From: UBA4732 sp002404095
GTDB taxonomy: Bacteria; Planctomycetota; Planctomycetia; Gemmatales; Gemmataceae
Direction of reading: 5' to 3'
Length of the DNA stretch: 64,000 bases
Assembly (NCBI GenBank): GCA_036783645.1
Contig: DAIPWT010000006.1
Coordinates: 36,861 to 100,860 of the forward strand
The notes beneath the pieces were generated by a model that saw only the letters and a program-made list of their open reading frames with translations, ran no database searches and was not told the origin of the DNA. Position 1 is the stretch's first letter, and every line of letters begins with the position of its first letter. Both the position numbers and the translations under genes were made by a program. This document shows positions 27,425-37,579 of the stretch, one piece after another.

Positions 27425-27871
27425 ATGCACATTCGTCCGTTTGAAACGTCCGACGAGGAAGCCGTTGTCGCGCTATGGCAGAGGTGCGGTCTGACGCGGC
27501 CGTGGAACGACCCCCACAAAGACATCCGCCGTAAGCTGCGTGTTCGGCCGGACCTTTTCCTCGTCGGCGTACTCGACGGAGACATAGCGGCGACGGCGAT
27601 GGTGGGATACGAAGGCCATCGGGGATGGATCAGCTATCTCGGCGTCGCCCCGGAACACCGGCGCAAGGGGTTGGGGCGGTATATTTTGGCGGAGGCGGAA
27701 CGATTGCTGCGCAAGGCCGGCTGCCCGAAGATTAATCTCCAAGTGCGATCCACCAATAGCGAGGTCATCGCCTTTTACCAGCGCGTGGGGTACGTTCTAG
27801 ATGATGTAATAAGCCTCGGCAAGCGGCTCGAAGAGGATGGGCCGAGGCTGGCGTGCGATGTGTCAGGATAA
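27425..27871 (+). CDS. ypeA: GNAT acetyltransferase, YpeA-like
   Basis: A 148-residue GNAT enzyme that transfers acetyl from acetyl-CoA. It parallels E. coli YpeA along its length: LWQRCGLTRPWNDPHKDI at the N-terminus, YEGHRGWISYLGVAPEHR, the acetyl-CoA loop RRKGLGR, AGCPKINLQVRS, and VISLGKRLEED at the end. The natural substrate of YpeA is not settled. It starts 20 bases after the propeller gene and may be co-transcribed. Confidence 0.88.
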   Translation: MHIRPFETSDEEAVVALWQRCGLTRPWNDPHKDIRRKLRVRPDLFLVGVLDGDIAATAMVGYEGHRGWISYLGVAPEHRRKGLGRYILAEAERLLRKAGCPKINLQVRSTNSEVIAFYQRVGYVLDDVISLGKRLEEDGPRLACDVSG

Positions 27872-27900
27872 AGCGCGAATATCAAGTTCGGCGACAAACC

Positions 27901-28407
27901 ATGAAGCGGCAACCTCTTCTCAAACAATTCGGCGACCTGAAGTCCGACGACTTCGCCAAACATCCGGTGTGGGCATCAGTCCATACCCTGGATTACGACG
28001 AGCCTTGGTATGACGACGCCGATGAGGAGACGTTCCGCCCCTGGACCGGAGCCTTGCCCGTCAGCCCTGACACGGGCATGTTTCTCGTGCGCGCCAAACT
28101 AACTGTTGCCGATTGTCGCGTCTTCACCGGATTCGTGACGCCCCAGCAAGAGGGAGAGCCGTTCAACCTCGGCACAATACAACCACATTTGTTTCTTCCG
28201 TCGGGACAGTGGTGCAGCTTTTGGGATGGGATGGTCAAGCGGCCCGAGAAGGCTCGTACGGCTATCTATAAGGAAATAGGCCAGGAGACGCAGGCAATCT
28301 TCCCTATCCAGTTTTCGGTTGAGAAAGGCTTGGCATTCGGGCAGGTTGCGGGATCGATTCCTGGGTTCTGTTGGCGGTCGAAAGAAAAGGTGCAGATCTA
28401 CCAATGA
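27901..28407 (+). CDS. Unknown 168-residue protein
   Basis: From the ATG at 27901, 30 bases after the acetyltransferase. A soluble protein rich in Trp/Pro/Asp (HPVWASVHTLDYDEPWYDDA, EETFRPWTGALPV, FTGFVTPQQ, QPHLFLPSGQWCSFWDG). It looks like a conserved all-beta protein also seen, as far as I recall, as uncharacterised genes in other bacteria. No catalytic motif, signal peptide or membrane segment. Function unknown. Confidence 0.65.
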   Translation: MKRQPLLKQFGDLKSDDFAKHPVWASVHTLDYDEPWYDDADEETFRPWTGALPVSPDTGMFLVRAKLTVADCRVFTGFVTPQQEGEPFNLGTIQPHLFLPSGQWCSFWDGMVKRPEKARTAIYKEIGQETQAIFPIQFSVEKGLAFGQVAGSIPGFCWRSKEKVQIYQ

Positions 28408-28549
28408 AAGGCCGACGACCAAGTCGCTGCAGAAGGCCGGCCGCGCGAACACGGCTCTTCGATGTAGTCTGTCAAGCCCGGGTGAGCCGGCTGCTGAACT
28501 TCTTCGCTCGGGGGAGGGCGTCGGCCCGTTAGGCGTGGATTCGACGCCG

Positions 28550-29134
28550 TCAACCGTTGGGGTTATCAAGCAGTTGCTGTAAGCGGTCGGCAAGCGGCGG
28601 CGGCAAACGCGCAGGCCAAGTCGCGTCGATGAGACCCACCTGGATCATGTCGCGCAGGTGGGTGCGGTCCTTGTCGCGCCAAGCCAATAGCTTCATGCGA
28701 ACCAGGGCGGGGAGCGCCACCACCTGGAACTCGGCCGCCCGTTCGGATTCGTCGATTTCAGGGCAGGGGTGTTCATCGTCGGCCTGAACTTTTTCGCCGG
28801 CGAACAGGAGATGCACTCCGGCACTAGGCTTGCCTTGGGGACCGTCAATAAATACATCCACGCCCCAGAGATGGTGGTAAACGAAGCCGGCCGTCTCCAG
28901 GGCCGTTCGCGCCGCGGCGAAATCGGCGCGGCGAACCAAGAGATCGACGTCGCGCGTGTTGCGAACGGCCTCGTCATCCATGCGGGCCACCCACTCGGCG
29001 ACGGCGTTCCCACCGACAACGGCATAGGGCACGCCTGCGCCATCGAGCGCCCTGGTCGCCCTGCGCAACCGCTCCTTGACCTTCTCCGCCGCCATGAGCG
29101 CTCTCTCCCAGCCGACAATGACTGCTTGGTCCAT
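28550..29134 (-). CDS. Nucleotidyltransferase-fold protein (AbiEii/MNT-like)
   Basis: A 194-residue protein with the minimal nucleotidyltransferase signature: YAVVGGNAVAEWVAR (residues ~37-51) and the paired aspartates of TRDVDLLVRR (~62-71), then the core strand in GVHLLFAG. Relatives are stand-alone transferases, some acting as toxins that modify tRNA. No adjacent antitoxin is evident. It is monocistronic and convergent with the gene at 27901. Confidence 0.7.
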   Translation of the reverse strand: MDQAVIVGWERALMAAEKVKERLRRATRALDGAGVPYAVVGGNAVAEWVARMDDEAVRNTRDVDLLVRRADFAAARTALETAGFVYHHLWGVDVFIDGPQGKPSAGVHLLFAGEKVQADDEHPCPEIDESERAAEFQVVALPALVRMKLLAWRDKDRTHLRDMIQVGLIDATWPARLPPPLADRLQQLLDNPNG

Positions 29135-29230
29135 GATTGCTCCTTTTTCTCCCGTCGATCTTATCCGAGGGCTGGCGATGTTGCGATAGCATTACAATGC
29201 GGGTAACTCCATCGCGGATTTGGCGAAGGT

Positions 29231-32200
29231 TCAACTTGGACGGTCGATCAAATGCTCACCGTCCTCGATCCAAAGCGACTCATGGGACGGCACCAACGCC
29301 AGCGCGTCATCGGCGACCGCTGGCGTTTCGCGGCGCCACTGGTCGGTGAACCACTGGATGACGTAGAAGAACACCGGCGTCAGGAAGATGCCGAACAGCG
29401 TCACGCCGAGCATCCCCGCGAATACGGCCGTGCCCAGCGCTCGCCGCATTTCCGCCCCCGCGCCCTCCGAAATTACCAGCGGCACCACGCCCAGGATGAA
29501 CGCGAACGACGTCATCATGATCGGCCGCAGCCGCAAGCGCACCGCGTCCAGCGTGGCCTGCCTACGGTCGGCGCCTTCCTCGCGCCGCGCCTTCGCAAAC
29601 TCTACAATTAAGATCGCGTTTTTACACGCAAGCCCCACCAGCACAATAAAGCCAATCTGCGTGAAGATGTTCACGTCCATCTTGGCCATGACTACGCCGG
29701 CGATGGCGCAGAGCAGACACATCGGCACAACAAGGATGACGGCCAACGGCAGCGACCAGCTTTCGTACTGCGCCGCCAGCACCAGGAACACCAGCACCAC
29801 CGCCAGGAGGAAAACCCACATCGCCGTATTGCCCGTTTGTAGCTGCAACAGAGCCAATTCGGTCCATTCGGCGCGCATGGTCTTGGGAAGCTCTTTTTTG
29901 GCGTCGGCCTGAAGGTGGGCGATAGCTTGCCCGGAACTGGTTCCCGGCGCGGCGTCGGCGTAGACGGCGGCCGACGGGTACATATTGTAGCGCATCACCA
30001 GCACCGGCCCGCTCACGAAGCGCCACGTGGCGAAGTCGGTGAGCGGCACCATTCCGCCCTGACTGTTGCGGACCTTTAGCTGACTGATGCCGTCGGTCCC
30101 TTCGCGGAACGATTCCTGGGCCTGCACGTTCACCTGCCAAGTGCGGCCAAAACGGTTGAAGTCGTTGATGTAGTACGGCCCGAGCGTGGACTCTAGAGTC
30201 GTGCGCAAATCATCAATCGACACCCCCTTGTCCTTGGCTTGCGTGCGGTTGACGACCAGTTCAAGCCAGGGCGTATCGGCCCGGAAGCTAGTGAATACCC
30301 TCTGGAGGCGTGGGTCGGCCTCGCCGGCCGCCACCACTTTGTCCGCTTTCTCCTGAAGCGTCGGCAAACCGTTGTCGCCGCGGTCTTGCACGATGATCTT
30401 GAAGCCGCCCGCCGTTCCCAGCCCTTCCACCGGCGGCGCTCCGAAGATGTTCACCACCGCCTCCGGTACTTCACGCCGCAGTCGCTCTTGAAGCGTCGCG
30501 GCTATGGCGTCGCCCGTCAGCGACGGCCGGTTGCGGTTCTGGAAGTCGTCGAGCATCAGATAAAGCGCCCCGAAATTGGGCGCATTGGCGTTGAGCAGGA
30601 TCGACTGCCCGGAGATGGCTACAGTGTTTTTGACGCCGCGGGTCTTCCGCGCGATCTTCTCGATGCGCTGGACGACGTCCTCCGTGCGCACGACCGACGA
30701 GGCGTCGGGAAGCTGTACGTTGACGAGCAAATAACCCTTATCCTGCGCTGGGATGAAGCCGGTCGGCGTGTGCGTGAAGCCCCACCACGTTAGCGCCAAT
30801 AGCCCTCCGTATACGATCAATACGACAGCGCTGACGCGCAACAGGCCGGAAACCGCGCTCGTGTAGACGCCGGTCGAGTAGTCGAAGGCGCGGTTGAACT
30901 GGCGAAACGACCAGCCAAGCATGAAGTTGAGTGGCGCGCCAAACACTAGCCCCATTAGCGTCATCGCCAGCGCCCCCGCCGCTATCGGCCCAAAAAAGCG
31001 GATGGCTTCCATCCACTCCGGCGCGGCGTGAAGATGGAGCGCGGCCAGCGCAGGGGCGGCCCAGTGGATGCCGATCTTGTGGCCGAGCCACGCCCCGATC
31101 AGCGCGAAGGCCAACCAAGGGAGTCGCTCGAAACTCCCTTTCGCGCGCGATCGAAGCAGGATCGCGGCCAAGGCTGGGCTGAGCGTCAGCGAGTTGAAAG
31201 CCGAGATGATGGTCGAGACGGCGATGGTCAGCGCGAACTGGCGGAAGAACTGGCCGATGATGCCGCTGATGAACGCGCACGGAATAAATACCGCCGACAG
31301 CACCAGTCCAATCGCCAGCACTGGGCCGGACACTTGTTCCATCGCTTTAAGCGTGGCGTCGCGCGGCGCTAGGCCGTGTTCGATGTGATGTTCAACGGCT
31401 TCGACGACGACGATGGCGTCGTCCACGACGATGCCGATGGCCAGCACCAGGCCGAACAGCGTCAGGTTGTTCAGGCTGAAGCCCATCATTGCCATGACGG
31501 CGAAAGTGCCGACGACGGCCACCGGCACGGCGACCAGCGGAATCAGGGTCGAGCGCCAGTTCTGCAGGAAGACCAGCACCACCACGGCCACCAGGAGAAT
31601 TGCGTCAAACAGCGTTTCGCCCACCTGACTGATCGACTCGTTGATGAACGGCGTGGTGTCGTAGACAATGGAATAATCGACTCCCGGAGGAAAATACTCC
31701 TGTAACTCCTTCATACGTTCCTTGACGCGCTGGGCGACTTCCAGGGCGTTGGAGCCGGGCAGCTGATAGATGGACAGTGCCACCGAAGGCTGGCCGTTGA
31801 GCGTACAAGTCTGATCATACGACTGGGCGCCCAACTCAAGATTGGCCACGTCGCGCATGTAAACGAGAGAGCCGTTGTAGTTTTTGAGAACGATGTCGCC
31901 GAACTGGTCGGTGTTTTCGAGGCGGCCGAGCGTGGTCATGGTGTACTGGAACACCTGTCCGTTCGGGGCCGGCGGCTGGCCGATCTGGCCGGCCGCCACC
32001 TGGATGTTCTGCGCCGTGACGGCCTGGATTATGTCCTGCGGGATGAGGTTGTAGGCCGCCAGCTTTTGCGGGTCGAGCCAGAGACGCATACTGTAGTCGC
32101 GCTGGCCGAGATAGGTCACGTCGCCAACGCCCGGTAGGCGTGAAAGCTCATCGCGGAGCTGAATGGTGGCGAAATTGCTCAGGTACAAATTGTCGCGGCT

Positions 32201-32644
32201 GTCGTTGGGCGAATAAAGGTTGACAATTTGGAGGACGTGAGGCGACTTCTTCTTGACGGCGATGCCGCGGCGCTTGACGAGGTCGGGTAGGATCGGCTCG
32301 GCGAGGGATACGCGATTCTGTACCAGCACCTGCGAAATGTTGAGGTCGGCGCCGGGCTTGAACGTGACAGTCAGGGCGTAATTGCCGTCGTTGGTGCATT
32401 GCGACGACATATACATCATGTTTTCGACGCCGTTGACCTGCTGCTCGATGGGCGCGGCCACGGTGTCGGCCACGACGCGGGCGTTGGCGCCGGGGTACGC
32501 CGCCGACACTTCGACGGTAGGCGGCGCGATGTCTGGGTACTGCGCGACAGGCAGCGTGAACAGGGCGATACCGCCGCCGAGCGTGATGAAGATGGACAGG
32601 ACGGCGGCGAAGATTGGCCGATTGATGAAAAATCGCGAAAACAC
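29231..32644 (-). CDS. HAE1-family RND efflux permease, second of tandem pair
   Basis: 1137 residues from the GTG at 32644; the frame runs on upstream through repeat DNA, but the family start (FSRFFINRPIFAAVLSIFIT) fixes this choice. An AcrB-type inner-membrane drug/proton antiporter: VEVSAAYPGANARVVADTVA, GIVVDDAIVVVEAVEHH (proton-relay Asp pair), and two six-helix halves. About 70 extra residues with two hydrophobic segments (LAFALIGAWLGHKIG, IAAGALAMTLMGLVFG) sit between TM6 and TM7. The substrate is unpredictable. It follows a similar pump and an adaptor on the same strand. Confidence 0.9.
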   Translation of the reverse strand: MFSRFFINRPIFAAVLSIFITLGGGIALFTLPVAQYPDIAPPTVEVSAAYPGANARVVADTVAAPIEQQVNGVENMMYMSSQCTNDGNYALTVTFKPGADLNISQVLVQNRVSLAEPILPDLVKRRGIAVKKKSPHVLQIVNLYSPNDSRDNLYLSNFATIQLRDELSRLPGVGDVTYLGQRDYSMRLWLDPQKLAAYNLIPQDIIQAVTAQNIQVAAGQIGQPPAPNGQVFQYTMTTLGRLENTDQFGDIVLKNYNGSLVYMRDVANLELGAQSYDQTCTLNGQPSVALSIYQLPGSNALEVAQRVKERMKELQEYFPPGVDYSIVYDTTPFINESISQVGETLFDAILLVAVVVLVFLQNWRSTLIPLVAVPVAVVGTFAVMAMMGFSLNNLTLFGLVLAIGIVVDDAIVVVEAVEHHIEHGLAPRDATLKAMEQVSGPVLAIGLVLSAVFIPCAFISGIIGQFFRQFALTIAVSTIISAFNSLTLSPALAAILLRSRAKGSFERLPWLAFALIGAWLGHKIGIHWAAPALAALHLHAAPEWMEAIRFFGPIAAGALAMTLMGLVFGAPLNFMLGWSFRQFNRAFDYSTGVYTSAVSGLLRVSAVVLIVYGGLLALTWWGFTHTPTGFIPAQDKGYLLVNVQLPDASSVVRTEDVVQRIEKIARKTRGVKNTVAISGQSILLNANAPNFGALYLMLDDFQNRNRPSLTGDAIAATLQERLRREVPEAVVNIFGAPPVEGLGTAGGFKIIVQDRGDNGLPTLQEKADKVVAAGEADPRLQRVFTSFRADTPWLELVVNRTQAKDKGVSIDDLRTTLESTLGPYYINDFNRFGRTWQVNVQAQESFREGTDGISQLKVRNSQGGMVPLTDFATWRFVSGPVLVMRYNMYPSAAVYADAAPGTSSGQAIAHLQADAKKELPKTMRAEWTELALLQLQTGNTAMWVFLLAVVLVFLVLAAQYESWSLPLAVILVVPMCLLCAIAGVVMAKMDVNIFTQIGFIVLVGLACKNAILIVEFAKARREEGADRRQATLDAVRLRLRPIMMTSFAFILGVVPLVISEGAGAEMRRALGTAVFAGMLGVTLFGIFLTPVFFYVIQWFTDQWRRETPAVADDALALVPSHESLWIEDGEHLIDRPS

Positions 32645-32737
32645 AGCGAAAGCCTCACTTCCAAACCAAAGCGAGCGGTGGGTTTTATCCGCGGCGTTCC
32701 GGCCCGCAGGGACAAGCGCATTAATATGTCCACAAGA

Positions 32738-32883
32738 GGGGTGCCATGCTTTCGCGGGCCGCTCACGAAACCTTGTCCCGTCCTCACCCCGCGAAAGCAT
32801 GAAACCTCGCGCGGGTCACATGCTTTCGCGGCGGCTCAGACGGCAGGACGGTGCGGACAGAGGCCGCGAAAGCATGGCACCCC
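32738..32883. repeat. Composite inverted repeat, two tandem hairpins
   Basis: Outer arms GGGGTGCCATGCTTTCGCGG and its complement at 32863-32883. Inner copies of the CGCGAAAGCATG/CATGCTTTCGCG motif near 32789 and 32818 suggest two hairpins of one family placed head to tail. The region 32645-32926 between the two pump genes contains nothing else that I can support. Confidence 0.7.
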
Positions 32884-32926
32884 ACCTATGTTGATACCAT
32901 TGAGGTACAACCCACACCTCATGGCC

Positions 32927-35900
32927 TTACGTTAAAGTCTTTGAGCGTTCGGGAGCGACGTGCGCCGCCCCGTTGTGGCCGTTTACCAAGGCCGACGCGG
33001 TTTTCGGCGCGGTGATTCGGTGCGGCCGGGGCGTCCGCTCCGCAGTGCGCCAAGGCGCCTCGGCAATCCATTCGATGACGTAGAAAAACACCGGCGTCAG
33101 GAAGATTCCGAACAGCGTCACACCCAACATGCCGCTGAACACGGCCACGCCCAACGCCTTCCGCATCTCCGCCCCGGCGCCGACCGCCAGGATCAGCGGC
33201 ACGACGCCGAGGATGAAGGCGAACGAAGTCATCAGAATCGGCCGCAGCCGCAGCTTCACCGCCTCCAAGGTGGCGTCGCGCCGCGACAAGCCCGACTCGC
33301 GTTTGTGCTTGGCAAACTCGACAATAAGGATCGCGTTTTTGCTCGCCAGTCCGACAAGCACCACGAAACCAATCTGCGTGAAAATGTTCACGTCGCCATG
33401 AGTGATCGCCACGCCGGCAAGCGAGCCGAGAATGCACATCGGCACCACGAGGATGACGGCCAACGGCAGCGCCCAGCTCTCGTATTGCGCCGCCAGCACC
33501 AAAAACACGAAGGCCACCGCCAACGGGAAGATCAGGCGGTTCCAGAAGTTCTTGGCCGCGTCGATCTGGATAAAATTGATCTCCGTCCACTCATAACCCA
33601 TCCCTTTCGGTAGGTTCTGAGCGGCCAATCGCTGCATGGCATCGATACCCTCGCCGGAACTAACGCCGGGCTTTGTGCCGCCGACGATGGCGGCGGATGG
33701 GTACATATTGTACCGCGTCAGCAGCAGCGGGCCGCCGATCTCGCGGACGGTGAGGACGGCCCCGAGTGGGACCATATTGCCGTCGGCGTTACGCACCTTG
33801 AGCTGTTTGACTTTTTCCACGTCGTTCCGGAACGGCGCCTCCGCCTGAACGACCACCTGCCAGGTGCGGCCGAACTTGTTGAAGTCGTTGACGTAATAGG
33901 AGCCAAGGTATACCTGGAGCGTGGTGAAAACGTCGCGCGGGTTGACGCCCATCGTCTGACATTGATCGCGGTCGAGGTCCACGAACATCTGCGGCGAGTC
34001 AGCGCGAAAGACCGTGAGCATGTTGGCCAGCTTCGGGTCTTGCTTGGCCGCCGCGATGAGTTTCTCAGTCTGTTTTTGTAGGTTTTGCAGGTCGCCTTCG
34101 CCGCTGCGGTCCTCGACGATAAACTTGAAGCCGCCCGATTGACCCAGGCCGGACACCGCCGGCGGGCCGAGGATCGTCACGATCGCCTCGGGAACCTCGC
34201 GGGCGATTTCCTTGCGCAGTACTGCGGCGATTTTATCACTATACAACTCCGGATCGTGGCGTTTATCGAAGCCTTCGAGCGTAATGAACAGGTTGCCGAA
34301 GTTGGAGCCGTTGGCGCCGAGCGAGAACGATTGACCGGCCACCGAGATGGTGTGCAAGACGCCGCGAGTATTCTTCACGACCTCGGCGATGTGATCAACG
34401 ACCTCCTGCGTCCGCTCCAACGAGGCGGAGTCGGGCAGCTGAACCGCCGCATACAGCTTACTTTGGTCCATTACGGGGATGTAGCCGGTCGGCAGTTGGG
34501 CAGAAGTCCACCACGTCAACACCACCAGGAGGCCATAGAGAACCAGCACCACTGCGCTGCCGCGCAGCCCCAAGCCGACCATGCGCGTGTAAACGCTGGT
34601 AGTGCGGGCGAAACCCCAGTTGAACAAGCGGAAAAACCAGCCCAAAACCAGGTCGAGCAGCCGGCCGAACCAATCCTTCCGGGCCGACCGGCTTTGCAAG
34701 AACAGGGCGGCGAGGGCCGGGCTGAGGGTCAGCGAGTTGAAGGCCGAGATGATGGTCGAGACGGCGATGGTCAAGGCGAACTGGCGGAAGAACTGTCCCG
34801 TGATGCCGCTGATGAACGCGCACGGAATGAACACCGCCGACAGCACCAGGGCCACGGCCACGACCGGGCCGGACACTTGCTCCATCGCCTTGATCGCGGC
34901 CTGCCTGGGCGCCAACCCTCGTTCAATATGGTGTTCGACGGCCTCGACGACGACGATGGCGTCGTCCACGACGATGCCAATGGCCAAAACCAATCCGAAT
35001 AGTGTCAAATTATTTACGCTGAACCCAATCGCCGCCATGACCGCGAACGTGCCGATGATCGCCACCGGCACGGCTGTCAGCGGGATCAGCGTCGAGCGCC
35101 AGTTTTGCAGGAACAACAGCACGACGATGGCGACGAGAAGGATGGCCTCGCCGAGCGTGTGAAAAACGCCGTTGATCGACTCGCGGATAAAAGGAGTTGT
35201 GTCGTAGGCGATTTCGTAGTCGATGTCTTCGGGGAAGGTCCGCTTCAATTCCTCCATTTTCGCTCGCACATTGTCGGCGGTCTGGAGGGCGTTGGCGTAC
35301 GGCAGTTGCCATATGGCGACGCTGGCGCAAGGATGGCCGTCCATCTTGCTCGATACGTCACGGTTGCGGGCGCCTAGCTCGACGCGGCCCACGTCGCGGA
35401 TGCGGACCTTTCGGCCGTCGTCCCCGACGCGCAGGACGATATCCGCAAACTGTTCGGGGTCGGATAATCGGCCAAGCGTGTGAACCGTGTACTCGAATGG
35501 CCGGCCCGCCGAGTTCGGCGATTGGCCGATCTGTCCGGCCGCGACCTGCATATTTTGCTCTTTAATGGCGCTAATTACGTCGAAAGCGGTCAGGTTGTGC
35601 GAGGCCAGCCGATCGGGTTCCACCCAAACGCGCATACTGTAATCCTGCTGACCAAAGATGAACACGTCGCCGACGCCGTCCACGCGCGCTATTTCGTCCT
35701 TGACCTGGATGGCCGCGAAGTTGCTCACATGAAGTTCGTCATAGCGGCCCTTGGGAGAGAATACGCTGGCGATAAGCAGAATGTCGGGGTTGCGCTTACG
35801 GGTGGTGACGCCGGTTTGTTTCACCACGTCGGGGAGCTGCGGCAGGGCGAGGTTGACGCGGTTTTGTACTAAAACCTGGGCGAAATTGAGATCGACGCCG

Positions 35901-36190
35901 GGCTTGAACGTAACGGTCAGGCCGTAGGAACCGTCGTTGGCACACTGCGACGACATATAGAGCATGTTCTCGACGCCGTTGACCTCCTGCTCGATGGGCG
36001 AGGCCACGGACTCGGCGACGACGCGAGCGCTGGCGCCGGGGTAGGTGCAGGAGACGAGGATGCTCGCCGGCGTGATCTGCGGGTACTGCGCGACGGGCAA
36101 GTTGAAGACGGCGACGGCCCCCGTCAGCGTAATGACGATGGACAGCACCGCCGCGAAGATGGGCCGGTCGATGAAGAAACGCGAGAACAC
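32927..36190 (-). CDS. HAE1-family RND efflux permease, first of tandem pair
   Basis: 1087 residues. Starts MFSRFFIDRPIFAAVLSI and contains all landmarks of AcrB-like pumps: ASILVSCTYPGASARVVAES, GVENMLYMSSQ, IGIVVDDAIVVVEAVEHH, GQFFRQFALTIAVSTIISAF, and the second-half LVVPMCILGSLAG. It lacks the additional helices of its downstream paralogue. With the adaptor at 36300 it should form a drug or solvent efflux complex; the outer-membrane channel is not encoded nearby. Confidence 0.93.
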   Translation of the reverse strand: MFSRFFIDRPIFAAVLSIVITLTGAVAVFNLPVAQYPQITPASILVSCTYPGASARVVAESVASPIEQEVNGVENMLYMSSQCANDGSYGLTVTFKPGVDLNFAQVLVQNRVNLALPQLPDVVKQTGVTTRKRNPDILLIASVFSPKGRYDELHVSNFAAIQVKDEIARVDGVGDVFIFGQQDYSMRVWVEPDRLASHNLTAFDVISAIKEQNMQVAAGQIGQSPNSAGRPFEYTVHTLGRLSDPEQFADIVLRVGDDGRKVRIRDVGRVELGARNRDVSSKMDGHPCASVAIWQLPYANALQTADNVRAKMEELKRTFPEDIDYEIAYDTTPFIRESINGVFHTLGEAILLVAIVVLLFLQNWRSTLIPLTAVPVAIIGTFAVMAAIGFSVNNLTLFGLVLAIGIVVDDAIVVVEAVEHHIERGLAPRQAAIKAMEQVSGPVVAVALVLSAVFIPCAFISGITGQFFRQFALTIAVSTIISAFNSLTLSPALAALFLQSRSARKDWFGRLLDLVLGWFFRLFNWGFARTTSVYTRMVGLGLRGSAVVLVLYGLLVVLTWWTSAQLPTGYIPVMDQSKLYAAVQLPDSASLERTQEVVDHIAEVVKNTRGVLHTISVAGQSFSLGANGSNFGNLFITLEGFDKRHDPELYSDKIAAVLRKEIAREVPEAIVTILGPPAVSGLGQSGGFKFIVEDRSGEGDLQNLQKQTEKLIAAAKQDPKLANMLTVFRADSPQMFVDLDRDQCQTMGVNPRDVFTTLQVYLGSYYVNDFNKFGRTWQVVVQAEAPFRNDVEKVKQLKVRNADGNMVPLGAVLTVREIGGPLLLTRYNMYPSAAIVGGTKPGVSSGEGIDAMQRLAAQNLPKGMGYEWTEINFIQIDAAKNFWNRLIFPLAVAFVFLVLAAQYESWALPLAVILVVPMCILGSLAGVAITHGDVNIFTQIGFVVLVGLASKNAILIVEFAKHKRESGLSRRDATLEAVKLRLRPILMTSFAFILGVVPLILAVGAGAEMRKALGVAVFSGMLGVTLFGIFLTPVFFYVIEWIAEAPWRTAERTPRPHRITAPKTASALVNGHNGAAHVAPERSKTLT

Positions 36191-36210
36191 GGCCGGTCCT
36201 CAAGAGGGGT

Positions 36211-36275
36211 CGTTTAGCCGCGACCCGAAGGGGAGCGCGGGGGCGACGCGCTCCCCTTCGGGTCGCGGCTAAACG
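36211..36275. repeat. Inverted repeat, family B, copy 2
   Basis: Arms identical in sequence to those at 22795 (GTTTAGCCGCGACCCGAAGG...) with a different seven-base loop. It lies between the adaptor and the first pump gene, so if both are one operon the hairpin is inside the transcript. Confidence 0.85.
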
Positions 36276-36299
36276 ACTCATGGAGCAAGGAGCAGACTA

Positions 36300-37520
36300 C
36301 TAACCCTTTTGCGTAACGACTGTCGGCGCTGTGGCGGGGTTCTTCACGCGCGGCATGTCCACCCGCTTCGGCTCAACTTCCATATCGGCGTGGACGCGCT
36401 GGAGGCCGTTGACGACGACCCGGTCGCCTTCGGTCAGTTGGTAGCCGTGGACCGGCTTGACGGCGATCAAACCGTCCTTTCGCTGGCCGACGTCCACCTG
36501 GGTGTAGACCACCTTGTTTTCATCGTTGACGACGTACAAATACTTACGCCCCTGATCGGAGCCAAGGGCGGTTTCCGCGACGAACAGCGACCTCTGCGGT
36601 TGGCCGACGTCCATGCGGACGCGCACAAATAAGCCCGGTCTCAGATCGTTTTTGGTGTTGTCAAAGACGCCCCACATGCGCACCGTGCCAGTCGCGGAGT
36701 CCACCTTGTTGTCGGCGATCCGGAGAGTCCCCTTGTGCGCGAAATCTTCCGGCTTCTCGTTGGCCAGCCCTAGCGTGAGGGGGAGTTGCTTGGCCGCGTC
36801 GGCGGGAACTTTACCGCCGGGCAGAAGCGCGCCGATGCGAAGCAGGGTGCGCTCGTCCACGTCGAAATAGGCGTAGAGCGGGTCCACTTGGATAAGCGAC
36901 GCCAGCACGGTGTTGTCGGCGATAACATCGTTCTTGGTGTCCACGTTGCGCCGGCTGATCCGGCCGCTGAACGGCGCCTTGATGACACAATAATCGACGT
37001 TCTGCTGAGCGGCTTGGCGCGCGGCCTTGGCGCGGGCGATGGTCGCTTTGGCTTCTTCCCGGTTGTCGCGGTCCTGGATCAGGGTCGCCTCGGGCGTGGC
37101 GGAAGGCGACTTCACGTCGCGCGTATAAACGTCCTGCATACTCTGAAAATGGCTGGTCGCCAGGTTGACGTCGGCCTCGGCCTGAGCCAGCATTGCCTCA
37201 TAAGGCCGCGGATCAATCTTGAAGAGGACGTCGCCTTCCTTGACGTCTTCGCCTTCGGTGAACGGCGCCTCGTCAAGATAGCCCGTCACGCGGGCGCGGA
37301 TGTCGATATAGTGGGTCGCCTGGGTGCGTCCGGTGAAGACCTCGAAATCGGCGACGGAGTCGGACCCGGGGATGCTGACCTCGATCTCCGGCTTCGTCGC
37401 TTCGGGCGATTTGCCCTCTCCTTCACAGCCAACGACAGCGACGGCCGCTAGAAGAGCGCCGGCGACCCATATCCGCCAAGAAAGAAACAGCCCTTTTCGC
37501 GTCCTCACCGTATCGTTCAT
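36300..37520 (-). CDS. RND adaptor lipoprotein (AcrA-like)
   Basis: A 406-residue membrane-fusion protein. The N-terminus RTRKGLFLSWRIWVAGALLA leads to a lipobox VVGC (Cys near 32). The core shows GRTQATHYIDIRARVTGYL, DVKEGDVLFKIDPRPYEAML, the alpha-hairpin, VIKAPFSGRISRRNVD and the C-terminal GDRVVVNGLQRV. It bridges the two HAE1 pumps at 29231 and 32927 to an outer-membrane channel. It is the promoter-proximal gene of the cluster, with an operator-like palindrome about 60 bases upstream. Confidence 0.92.
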   Translation of the reverse strand: MNDTVRTRKGLFLSWRIWVAGALLAAVAVVGCEGEGKSPEATKPEIEVSIPGSDSVADFEVFTGRTQATHYIDIRARVTGYLDEAPFTEGEDVKEGDVLFKIDPRPYEAMLAQAEADVNLATSHFQSMQDVYTRDVKSPSATPEATLIQDRDNREEAKATIARAKAARQAAQQNVDYCVIKAPFSGRISRRNVDTKNDVIADNTVLASLIQVDPLYAYFDVDERTLLRIGALLPGGKVPADAAKQLPLTLGLANEKPEDFAHKGTLRIADNKVDSATGTVRMWGVFDNTKNDLRPGLFVRVRMDVGQPQRSLFVAETALGSDQGRKYLYVVNDENKVVYTQVDVGQRKDGLIAVKPVHGYQLTEGDRVVVNGLQRVHADMEVEPKRVDMPRVKNPATAPTVVTQKG

Positions 37521-37579
37521 TGCCAGTCTGCTCTTAGTTTGACTTACATGCGTCCGGGCGAAGCAACTTTACAAATCGA

